Assembly: GCA_037179385.1 (NCBI GenBank)
Contig: CM074181.1
Location: 51,046,394-51,110,393, forward strand
DNA from: Holothuria scabra
Lineage: Eukaryota; Echinodermata; Holothuroidea; Aspidochirotida; Holothuriidae
DNA length: 64,000 nt
Reading direction: 5' to 3'
Under the pieces are notes generated by a model. It saw nothing but the letters and a program-made list of their open reading frames with translations, did no database searches and was not told the origin of the DNA. Shown piece after piece: positions 12,332-22,455 of this stretch. Within the stretch, counting starts at the first letter, position 1. Each line of letters begins with the position of its first letter. The position numbers and the translations under genes were made by a program.

Positions 12332-12629
12332 AGGGCCCAACCTCTCACCCCAAACTACAATTTTGGTGCGGGGGTACCGAAATACTCAATTAGCTCAGCT
12401 CTTTGATTGGCAGCTACTTCAAAACAATGCAGAGTATTAAAGTTTATATTACACAGCATGAACGGTACTGAGCCTGTTTTGATTACATAAATTGAGTTTT
12501 TCTATACTCAACTTGAAGCAATAAATTGAGATTGTATCTGGATGAGGATAATTTCAGATAATTGTGGGAGGGGCTTCAGTAAGAAAGGTTAGGAAAATTG
12601 GTACTGTTTTGGGTGAGAGAACTGGGCCT
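12332..12629. mobile_element. TTAA-flanked MITE (Kolobok-like)
   Basis: TTAA at 12328-12331 and 12630-12633 flank inverted termini AGGGCCCAACCTCTCACCCC (left) and, reading the other strand of the right end, AGGCCCAGTTCTCTCACCC. The roughly 300-bp interior has no coding frame. TTAA duplication with an AGG-type terminus fits Kolobok-type transposons; piggyBac also targets TTAA but normally starts CCC. Superfamily assignment is inference. Confidence 0.7.
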
Positions 12630-12633
12630 TTAA

Positions 12634-13022
12634 GTTGTTAACATTTCCCTCAATTGCAAAACAATCAACATTCTTACCTCTATAATTTTTTTACAGCAGT
12701 TTACTTCTCGCCCTTTTCAGTCACTGATAAGTTTGAAATGAAGAAAAAAAATCCCTTTTACAAATTATATACAGCTCGAGTTCTCCAGGCTAATCGACTG
12801 GTAGGCCTATGCAACACTGCATCGTGAAGACAGCAAATACACTTACACCAATTTCAGTTTCATGACCGAAGTGCTGCTATGGTTGCATTTTGTTTGGTTT
12901 TCGAATCGAAAGGTTAGCACTGAACCTCTTTTCAATTTGTCACTCTTTAAGTGACATCTAGGCATTGCGGAGCCTCCCTTGCGAATTGTTGCAATCGTCT
13001 GTGCCTTACCGCTAGTGGCCAA
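12634..13022. other. no gene recognised
   Basis: Short intervening stretch. A weak minus-strand frame at 12843-13028 resembles no family I know. Confidence 0.4.
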
Positions 13023-13053
13023 GTTCAATCATCATGCAGAAACTGTTAACCCA

Positions 13054-13270
13054 CCATAGTGACAACCGATAATGTAAAAACTCCCGATAATGTAAAAAAC
13101 AACCGATAATGAAAAACAAAAACAGATAATGTGAAAATCCTTTGAACCGATAATATAAGAAAAATTTACCGACAATGTCAAAATTCTTTGAACCGATAAT
13201 GTAAGAAAAATTTACCGATAATGTAAAACAGTAAAAAGAATTAACCCATAATGTAAAACTGGGTTTCATA
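13054..13270 (+). repeat. CCGATAATGTAAAA subrepeats, left arm
   Basis: About nine degenerate copies of an approximately 20-30-bp unit with core CCGATAATGTAAAA, ending with CCCATAATGTAAAAC. The minus-strand frame here shows the same repetition as recurring LHYR/IIG strings, a by-product of the repeat. Confidence 0.85.
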
Positions 13271-13851
13271 TGGTCCTACCTACAAGTTTGTATGTGTGTG
13301 AGTTTATGTAGGTGGGCAGGAAAGCTGACAGACGCCAGGCCGGTAGGGAGTGGGAAAGCAAATAGGCAGGTTCGTGGGCGTGTTGCCTACATGTGCAATT
13401 ACGTATAGGTGGTATCGAAAGCCCCTTTCTGAGAACATATCTTGATTTCGGTGTACAGGGGTATGTGTTATAATTACATTTCAATTTTTTATAATTTACA
13501 CTAAGTGATCCTCTTAGACGGAGAAGTAAAAATCAATTCCATAGCGAGCATTTCTATGACTTAGTTATTAGCTCTTTGTATTACAGCCCACTTAAGCTGA
13601 AATTTGGAAATGATCAAACTTCAAATCACCATCTTCAAGAACTGGCTCCACCTTAGCCCATTGGGGAGATATGCTAGAACCTATTCGATATCGTGCTCTG
13701 AACTAAGGCGGTCGGTCACAACTGAGTGACCTGACAAGTGTAAAGTGTACATGAAATACATAGAAACTGCATGTATCCTCATACATGCATGTCATACAAT
13801 ACACACATGTATATATTTGTTTGTATATGTATATGTAACCATTGCAAAAAT

Positions 13852-15477
13852 TGTTTATTGTTTATTTGTTTATTTTTTATTTTTTTTTTCAACTGTACTA
13901 CATATGCAAACGTACATTCATTATCATTATTATTATGATACAATACGAAATAATATTTACAAGAAACGTGAGTATGAAGACAGTAGAAAAGGAACCAGAT
14001 GAAGCTTGCAAGCTTTTCTAGTCTGGCCCTAATAACTGAGATGTTCTTAATTGCTTACACAACTAGAATATATAAATACGAATATGACTCCTATAACATT
14101 TACATGATTGTATACAAAGAATTGCTGCTAGTTTGATGCTTTCTTTTAGTAGATTTTTAATTATTTATTTATTTGATTATTTATTTATTTATTTTTTGCC
14201 AGATAAAATTAATTATCCACATACAATAACAAGAAGGATTTCTTTAAGTACTTCTTGAATAGATTAAGGTTAGGGGCATTTCTTATGCTAATGTCAAAGA
14301 GAGTTCCAAAGAAATACCCCGCTACTTCTCACGTGAGAGTGCGCAAACATTGTCCTAGTATATGACTGGAGAAGATTATCTCTTCTTCGTGTTGGATAGT
14401 TGTAATGGCAACTATTAAGGTTGAAAAAGGAATGGAAATCAGGAGGGAGTTGACCGCTGTTGTGCCTATAAAAAAAGGACGCCTAACTGGTAATTGTAGT
14501 GGTCCTTTAGAGTTGTAATATTATAATGGTGAAAAGTGGTAGAGAATGAGTGTATGGTGAAGCCTTTGATATAGTTCGTACAGCCCTCTTTTGAAGAATA
14601 AAAAGCTTGTCTGTATATTTTGGCATAGCATAACCCCATAATAAAATACTATAAGTAAGGTGTGGTAAAATTAATGCACTATAGATAGTTAATAAGGAAC
14701 AACTAGGAATATAATGTTTTAGTCTATTCATAACACCGACGATTTTAGAAACGGATTTAGTAACGTTGTGAATGTGATCCTGCCATGTAAGTTTATTATC
14801 AATTGTAACCCCTAAAACTTAGTAGAATTTTCACTACTTATGATGGTGTTCTTAAAACTTATAGTAAAACGTGCAGTGTCTCCTTTCATATTATTAAAAA
14901 CCAATAATTTAGTTTTACTTATATTTAAAGATAACTTGTTTGACGCTAACCATTCAGAAACATTTTTTAACTCTGAAGAAACAACTTGGAGGGCTCGACT
15001 GACATCAGGATTATGATAATAAACAGTTGTGTCATCGGCAAATAATATAAACTTCAGTAATTTTGACGACTTATACATATCATTGATATATAATATAAAA
15101 AGAAGAGGTCCCAGTATTGAACCTTGCGGAACGCCGATATTAATATTATTAAGATTAGAGTCCTTCCCTTTAAAACGGACAAATTGTTTACGATTAGAAA
15201 GATAACTTTTAAACCAATCAAATGCCACACCCCGTATTCCATATCTGTACAGTTTGTTCAATAAAATTACATGATTTATAGTATCAAAAGCTTTAGATAA
15301 ATCGATAAATAAGGCCACGGTGCTGACTCTATTATCTAGGTTACACACTATATCATCAACAAACTTTAAAGCAGCCATATATGTGGAGTGATCCTTCCGA
15401 AATCCATACTGCCCGGAATATAATAGGTTATTCTTATTTATAAAAGCTGATAATCTATTGTATGTAAGTCTTTTTAA
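13852..15477 (-). pseudogene. 5'-truncated CR1/Jockey-type LINE (copy 3)
   Basis: The minus-strand frame at 14812-15477 is an intact stretch of reverse transcriptase. In order from the 5' edge: LKRLTYNRL, YGFRKDHST, FIDLSKAFDTINH (motif A), GIRGVAFDWFKSYL, GVPQGSILGPLLFILYIND (motif B) and FADDTTVY (catalytic motif C). After a break, a second segment at 14507-14731 gives ILPHLTYSILLWG and LQKRAVRTI, the usual C-terminal part. The 3' untranslated region carries a hairpin around 13998-14030 (CCAGA...TCTGG enclosing AAGCTTGCAAGCTT) and an A-rich tail at 13852-13895. CATTGCAAAAAT flanks both sides (13840-13851 and 15478-15489), a 12-bp target-site duplication showing one target-primed insertion truncated inside the RT domain. 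Motif B wording distinguishes it from the two L1/Tx1-like copies. Confidence 0.9.
14157..14196. repeat. TTTA-rich simple repeat
   Basis: Runs of TTATTTATTTATTTGATT inside the 3' part of LINE copy 3. Confidence 0.7.
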
Positions 15478-15699
15478 CATTGCAAAAATATTTTGCAATG
15501 GTACAAAAGAATGACTTCATATGATGCCAATGATGTTAGCACCATATTCGTCTACAGGGTACTTAAATATTCCAAAAGTGCCCCAGACGGTGATCAGGCC
15601 CAGTAATTGGCGCCCCCCCCCCCCAATAAAAAGTCCTGGCGGTTACTCCCGTGAAGACTACACCGTGACTCAGACACAACATAGTCAATGCATAAACCA

Positions 15700-16030
15700 A
15701 TAAATTGACGCAGGTTACAATGCGCACATACGCATGCACACACGTACCCACCAACGAACCAACCTATTTGCTTTCCTGCCTTGTTCGCCTACCGCCTGTC
15801 AGCTTGCCTGCCTACCTTCATAAACTTGCGAAGTCACATAAACCCCTGTTGGTAGGACCATAATTTTGAAACCTTCATTTTCTACAGTTTTTACATTATC
15901 AACAAATTCCTTTTACACTATCGGTTCAAAGATTTTTTTACATTATCTGTTATTTCTTATTTTACATTATCGCTTTATAGAAATTCTTGTATTATCGGTA
16001 ATTTCTTTTAACATTATCGGTAATTCAAGG
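15700..16030 (-). repeat. CCGATAATGTAAAA subrepeats and inner block, right arm
   Basis: Inverted counterpart of the left arm. On the minus strand the units read TACCGATAATGTTAAAAG, GCGATAATGTAAAA, ACAGATAATGTAAAA, ACCGATAGTGTAAAA and TGATAATGTAAAAAC, followed by TATGGTCCTACC and the inner block. Confidence 0.85.
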
Positions 16031-16150
16031 CTTCCACTGTTGTTCATTGAACCAGGGAGCTTGATTCCCTGAGTGTACCGGCCGCACAGAATCGTTGAAA
16101 GCGCTATTAGCACCGCTAGCAGCACTGACAGCAAATTTTGACCGCACAGA

Positions 16151-16507
16151 CAGTGGCGCAGCTAGACTTTTTCCCAGGGGGCAAGCACCTAAATTTTCTG
16201 ATTTTTTTATTCCAAAGTACGAGTATTACTTCACTTTGAAACGTTCTGCATTCCACTGGCGTAGCCAGATTTTTAGATTTGGAGAACTAACTGCAGGGCC
16301 TAAATCCCACCTTAAGGGATATTTTTGAATATTAAGTACCCTTAGATGCCATCTTGTGCAACATTTAACATCCTGGCCCCTCCTCTGGCTACACCAACTT
16401 GCTGCAGCTGTAATGTAGGTCACGTGTAACACAAAACGTCCGAATTGTCCGAATTTTTCAGCCGGGGGGAGGGGCCAATCACCCCTCCCCCTGCAGCTAC
16501 GCCACTC
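16151..16507. mobile_element. hAT-type MITE with a second MITE nested inside
   Basis: CAGTGGCGCAGCTAG on the left pairs with CAGCTACGCCACTC on the right, where the last base should be G. The 8-bp sequence CGCACAGA is duplicated at 16143-16150 and 16508-16515, the hAT signature. The 357-bp interior carries no transposase. A smaller inverted pair, CTGGCGTAGCCAG near 16256 and CTGGCTACACCA near 16385, suggests a related element inserted inside it. Homologous termini occur at 27075 and 28906. Confidence 0.8.
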
Positions 16508-17990
16508 CGCACAGAAGCTTACTGATGAGGGGATTAGCTATAAGCGCCGATAGCCCATCAGTGAAAGGCCGCACAGAAACTATTACTTCTGGTAATGATA
16601 TATCAACTCACTAAGAGTGACCAAGGCAGCGGTAGTGATGTTGATAACACAGTTAGTATCTGCTCAATGTACACGAAGTTCAAGCCGGTAACCATGCAGA
16701 CTTGTATACGAATGATATGTTATATCCTACGGGTTAAGGCTCCCAACGAAAAAAAAATCCCCAACCGGAGGGGGCAGCATACCCCACCGGGGTATTACTT
16801 CCTATCGTCTCCCTTTGAGTCATACTGTACACCCCTGAACAACGCCCGAAAAGCGCATAAACTGGAGGATACCACTGGATCGAGTAAGGCTCAATGCACG
16901 AGGGCGAAAGCATTTACCCGGGAGGGTGCATTATATATGGGAATGGATCTATTTCCAAAAATTGGGGAGCGGGTCAATTGTTAGTGTGATTCGCTGTCTA
17001 TAAGGAGGGACCGTAAGGAGTGGCCCTCGCTCCACTTCGTAAATGTTTTCAACCACCAGGTAATCTTATAAGCAGTAAACTGTATTCCTAATTTCCTTTT
17101 ATTCCTTCGTAATTCCTTCAAACTGAAAAAGAACATACACCACACCCCCATCCCATACCCATCCTTGTCACATGGATATTTTGCAATTATATTGGAGGAC
17201 TTTTGTGTAATACTCACTGCAATATCCATAACCTAACTCTCTTGGGCTGGATTTGTTACTGGGGGTCAGAGTCACGCCAGTTTCTATCTAAGCCGCTATT
17301 TCACTCTATGCAGCAAATTAAAAATCTAAACTAATTGAGGTACACCAATTGCCATGATATAAACTAATGAGATGAATATTCATGACAAGTAATATTAAAG
17401 CAATAAAGGACTGCAGTATGATTCATACGTGGGTGAACAAAACAATTTTGGCACATCTAGCCAGATAAGTAAACAATGAACTTCAACCAACTTGTTCTCC
17501 AGCAGCTATATATATTCAAGTATGTTTTACCACCATTCACAAACAGAAATCATACACAGAAAAGACAATCCCAATACAAAAGGTTGTAAGGTCAACTTCT
17601 ACCACGTTAAAAGAATGCGAGGGTGCCAAGGGATATTTTGGTTGAAAAGTTCACTTTGGCGGGATTTTTAACGAGTGGTAGAAGAATTCAAACAGCACGG
17701 CAGATCAAAGATTTTCCAGAAGAGGGCATAAGTGTGATCGCATGCCTGGGGAGGGGTGGTGCCTCCCTAAAAGTGTTTGCAATTTCAACGGATTGTGAAT
17801 TGCAATTAAAGGCACTCTAGCATACATGGAATTTTCTGCAAGGAAAATGGAAAGGTATTGAAAAAATTTAATCCACTAAAACAGGGTTTTTACTCGGTAT
17901 TGAGGAAGTAAGCCTTACTTCCGCCGGATAATTTTCCTTGGAGGGCTTGAGCCGCAACAGCCCTTCAAGACAAAGCCAGCTAGTTAACTA
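16508..17990. other. no gene recognised
   Basis: The longest plus frame (16595-16984) is a chance frame with no family resemblance. The motif GGCCGCACAGAA occurs at 16079 and again near 16566, bracketing the hAT MITE, so the host sequence may itself be a repeat. Confidence 0.4.
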
Positions 17991-18039
17991 CTCCACCCGA
18001 CGGTATTTTAGCACGACGTGCAAACAACTTCGTCACATG

Positions 18040-18180
18040 CGCAACCTGTTTAGTGCAGTAGCAAGCGTAATGCCAATTTCGAGGAAAGACAGGGTACCCG
18101 GAGAAAAATCCCGTGCATCGCGGGGGGATTTGAACCGATGAACATGTGAATCACATTATAGCTCAGTAGCGACCATTTCA
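18040..18180 (-). mobile_element. SINE fragment (tRNA-derived head)
   Basis: The minus strand contains a near-consensus RNA polymerase III B box, GGTTCAAATCC (18126-18136). A weak A-box-like CTACTGAGCTATAATG lies upstream, and GGGATTTTTCTCCGGGTACC lies downstream, resembling the conserved central motif of many marine invertebrate SINEs. The A box is degenerate and no tail or target duplication was found, so it is an old fragment. Confidence 0.5.
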
Positions 18181-18189
18181 AGACCCTGA

Positions 18190-21100
18190 CAAAAAGTAAA
18201 ATTTATGAACACTTTTGAGGTCGAATGCGTGCTATAGTTAATTGGGTTGGATAAAAAGACACACCCGATTTGTAAGTATAGTGGTCATCGTGATACACTC
18301 GTTTTAAATTGGCGTTTCAAAAGTTTTGGTGGCCAAGGACAGCCTAGGAGAAAACATCCGTAATAAAAATGGGTACGTTTTGACTCCGAATAGAAACAAG
18401 CACATTTGTTAAACTGAATTTTCATCATTCTGATCATACATTAAATATTATCTGTTGAAAAATATCTTCGTCACGAGTAAAACTTTCAACAGGTGGTTGA
18501 ATGACAAAGTGTCCAATTTCTTGGAAGAGAAATTTTCCCGTGAAACCATGCAGTTGTGTAGGGCTTCTGATGGGTGAATGCCACGTAGTGAAGAAGCAGT
18601 AGTTTCCTATCCAGCTATTTTGGTATGAAGTCTTCTTTGGTGATGCTTAAGAAAAGGCCCGCAGCCACTAGGGGTGGGACATGTGGGAATGTGCCCGGCC
18701 CCCTCCATCCAATAAAAAATGTCTTGCATTGAAGGCTTAAAAATATTTCACCAAAAACACCACAACTAAACCTTCGAGTTCAAAATGAATTCTCTCAGGC
18801 TGGAAAATTGCGCACAATTTTGCATCTAGGTTAAAAATTTTCAAGGGATAAGAGGACACGCCAGCTTGGCGTTAATACCCCTTCATTGGGACGTTGCCAA
18901 GTTCCCGCAAGGGAGGATCAAATGAAAACAAACAAACAAACAGACACTTCATTGCCATAGATCCCTCTCTAGGCCGGTGAAACTTCTGTATGGGTGTGCC
19001 TCAAAAAGGGTTAATCGGCATTCAGACGTAGTTAAAACCCCCCAATCCACTATCTTTGGGACAGCTTCAGTTTGAACATTGCTCAAGTTACTTTTGAAGT
19101 CCCTTGTGATCCCCCGTTTTGATTGGCTCAAACTGGGAGGGGGGGGGGTGATTTCCCTTGAAGGCTCTTCTGCTTTGGGGAATATGCCTTTTCGGACAAA
19201 TTATTGAATACTGAAACCTTCTACAGTGATATCCTAATCGAGCATTTTATTGACTGAGTGGAAAAGAGGTACTTTCAGGTTCAATTGATAGAGAGAAATG
19301 TAAGCTCTTTTGTTTGATTTTTCCTACTTTAACTTTACACCACAACTGGTTTTCACACCTTTTGGTGGTACCCTCAGCCACGATGTAGGGTAGGTGAGGG
19401 GTGATGCTTAATGTTTTATTCAGTCGAGGAAAGGAAGCTACAACTATCCATTATACCCATTGTACCCATACATGTCAGAAATCTCGTTTACTGAGTTTTA
19501 ATGTGCAAAACACATTGAGGAGAGGCATACCTATCATTACAGTCTCCGTTAGGATAAAAGACTGTGTCTTAGTTGTTTAAGACTTGTATCTTCAATGAAC
19601 AGAGCCTCGGGTAACCAGTATGTCGGTTACCATTTGGATTTGAGAGGCACAAGTTATTTAGACCCTCTCTCCGAGAGTATGGCTATACAAATATTCTCGA
19701 ACATGCACCACCACTATACAGTTGGAAAGATTTGTCATTCGCTTCTTTACATGTAACTGTGTAAAGGAGTCTGGCTTGTAACTTGTCTTACAGACCAGAT
19801 TTGCTGACAGTGGACCAAGCTCCCTGAAGGGTGACCGGTGGGGGGTCAAGAATACGAAACCTCAGAGGCGGTGAGTCGCCAAAGGATAAGAAAAATCATG
19901 TTTTCGGCGAGAAATTAGGGTTCTTTTAGCCTGGAATATCTGGTTTCTTTCATTGAAAAAAACTCCCCTTCCTATCAGAAAAATCAATCATCGATGGACT
20001 ACATATTTTATCATACAGATAACAGCTTTCCAAAAAAAAACCAGAAAATCCCCGACGGCATACGTACATTTCTCGTTCCCTCCTCTGGTGCAAACCCTGC
20101 GGCAATGTGGCAGCAGTTTCATTTTACCCACACACGAATACATTCATTAATAGTCCTCAGCGTCCTTTTCTGCATCACTGAAATGTATGTTGGCATTATC
20201 TCTTATTGCATGATGGCGAAACAACTATACTGTACTCCCCTAGAAGACTCAGCAGGTCAAAAACATAGAAGAAGAGATATGAAGCAAACAGGTTATTAAT
20301 TTTGTGTATTTTTGTTTTCTACGGAGCTTTTAAGGTGCCATAAAGGGATGAGGTGAAGTTTTGAAAAATTCTTGCATCGTAATCGAATAATAATTATCAT
20401 TTTGTTCAGGTGAAATACTGACAGCCGAAATATTCGCCCTTGAGTACGGTTCTACCCATGCATGACCTAGTTGAGGCCCTTATCCAAAACAGATTTTACA
20501 AAGGATTTTCCTAGAAAACATAGTTACTTTAACAGGTGGGGAAGGTACAAATCAAAATTATGTTTAATTTTTATTTCAAGTACCATTGCAGCATTCATCC
20601 GATTTTAATTTCCTCCTCCAAACTGTGTGAAAATGATACCTTTACAAAAGCTAATGAATATATTTTAACCATGATGGAGGAAGAAGGTTTTGTCTTGTAA
20701 TTTAAGGCCCGTTCAATCGGAAAAGGTACATTACAGTTATATGAAAACTGATAGCTAGAAATGATGGCATGGGAAGGGGTATAGGGCAAGGGGAGCACGC
20801 GATTTTGTTTGCAACCAAAGCAACAAGATGTCTAAAACCAATTGGTAAAATCTGAACACTCGCATGGAGCTTTAATCTAATATGGCCTCCGCGACTGGTT
20901 CGCACCGAAAACGTTGCCCTCCTCCCCCAGTTTTTGGCAATTTCCTTTGTCGGGGGGTTCGATTTATTGCCCCCCTCCCCGTCGTACACCCAATTGCTAC
21001 CAGGTTTTCGGGAAAACCCTAGCGCCACTCCTTTGTTCAGGAAAACCATGGTGCGTTCTTTAACTGCTTGGGAAACAGCCTATTTTTTTATTTGTCTGAA

Positions 21101-21247
21101 ACAATTGTGAGGATTGCGCCACAAGAAGTGTGCATAAATTATAATTGATGATACATGGTTCAACCCTTCATGCGAGGCTTAGTCAGGGATGGTGTCAGAC
21201 TTTCCCCCATATTAAAAAAGCTTGCTTCCAGGTGGTGACATGCATAA
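18190..21247. other. no gene recognised
   Basis: Three kb without a credible coding region. Short frames near 19.99-20.3 and 20.7-21.05 kb overlap G/C runs and resemble nothing. A G-run sits at 19137-19147. Confidence 0.4.
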
Positions 21248-21501
21248 CACTGTAAACACAAATTAGTCTAACAGTGCCTGAATCGACATATGGCGTTAGT
21301 CAAAAGTATTGACTAATATTTGATTAATATTTGACCCAGTTGAATTTTGTCTCCAACAAATATTACGCCTCTTCGACAAAGTTTTGACTGAGTGATAGTC
21401 TTTAGTCCATTACTAAGCAGTAAGTGACAAATTAGTCAAATAGTAGTGACTAACGTGGTTCGTCAGTTCAGACACAACTTGACTAATTTGTGTTTACAGT
21501 G
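21248..21501. mobile_element. 254-bp MITE with perfect 21-bp TIRs (CACTG type)
   Basis: CACTGTAAACACAAATTAGT followed by C on the left is matched exactly, inverted, at the right end (21481-21501). The interior repeats AGTCAAA/TTGACTAA motifs in both orientations. AA flanks both sides and could be a 2-bp duplication. The CACTG terminus suggests a CACTA/EnSpm- or Chapaev-like family, which is inference. No coding content. Confidence 0.8.
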
Positions 21502-21777
21502 AACCTGAAGCCATAAAAAATGTGCAACCAAATGTTTACATCAGTGAGAGTCATTTAGATACTTCTTAATAAGCTTGGTCGAACATCGGCGTGCGGGGCT
21601 ACAGTTGACAGAAATTAAATTTTTACTTTTGGGTGACGCTAACATGTCAACGAGGGACTCAGTGCTTATTTGAAACCTGGCCTAGACAGTCTACAGGTGT
21701 GCATTCATGCAGCACTTTGACCCGGACTATGGTCTTAATCTAAAAAAGAAAATCTCACTCCAAAGGAGCAGATATTC

Positions 21778-21950
21778 ACTGCAAGAAGAGTGAAAAAAAT
21801 CCACACTCATTTTTGGAGTGAATTTCACTCGTCTTGGAGTAAACTTCATTTTCCGTTGGAATGAACTAACGCTCTGATGTAGTGAATCCACACTTTTTAC
21901 TCTATTAGAGGGTGACTTGGTTCACTCTCACTCTCTTGTTCGGGGTGCAG
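21778..21950. mobile_element. MITE-like element with many GAGTGAA/CACTC motifs
   Basis: Starts CACTGCAAGAAGAGTGA and ends with the imperfect inverse CACTCTCTTGTTCGGGGTGCAG. About ten CACTC or GAGTG motifs lie within 173 bp. It is probably a degenerate relative of CACTG-terminus MITEs; the ends are approximate. Confidence 0.5.
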
Positions 21951-22302
21951 GTAGTTAAAAAGTTGGAGCTTGTTACGAAGTTCTGAAACACTCAATTATC
22001 GGAATGTATTTTCAGACATTACCGATGGTTGGTCTATTGGTTGTGTTAATAACACAAGTAGAAACCTATCTTGCTGAAGTATATACGATGTTGATCATCA
22101 CTGAATACCAAAATTTATATTTAAGAACTTGTTGAACTATACTGAACATGCTTTAGGACGCTTTAAGAACGACTGAAACATTTTCTTCTTTTCCTTGTCG
22201 AGATTCTTGACCGACTTTAGCACTACTTTTTTCTATTTGTCCGTTTGAAAATAGTCGTTTGAACTAATCCGCGTCTACCTACACAAGAAAAAGAATAACA
22301 GC

Positions 22303-22455
22303 CATAGGCGTTCGAGGCGGGGTGCAGGGGCGCACCCGCCCTCCCAATTCGAGCAAAAACGGTTGGTCAATTTGGACAAAACATGATAAAGGGGCCATTA
22401 TTCGGGCGAACTTTGCTTACGCCCTCCCTACAAAAATTATCCCGGTACGCATATG
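22303..22455. mobile_element. short hAT-like MITE (CATAGGCGT terminus)
   Basis: CATAGGCGTTCGAGG on the left pairs with CCCGGTACGCATATG on the right. The flanks ATAACAGC and GTTACAGC agree at six of eight positions, consistent with an eroded 8-bp target duplication. No coding content. Confidence 0.55.

Larger units (their letters stand above)
13023..16050. mobile_element. foldback-type transposon with long subrepeat arms, split by a LINE
   Basis: The left arm (about 13.02-13.40 kb) and right arm (about 15.70-16.05 kb) are inverted copies. Each holds an outer block of irregular CCGATAATGTAAAA-like subrepeats, a step reading TATGGTCCTACC, and an inner block sharing AAGCTGACAG, GGAAAGCAAATAGG and GGTTCGT. 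Both outer edges carry GTTCAAT or AGTTCAAT, which may be the true termini. Taking out the LINE at 13852-15477 and one 12-bp duplication leaves an element of about 1.4 kb. No transposase is visible, so it is non-autonomous. The exact ends and target duplication are uncertain. Confidence 0.7.
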
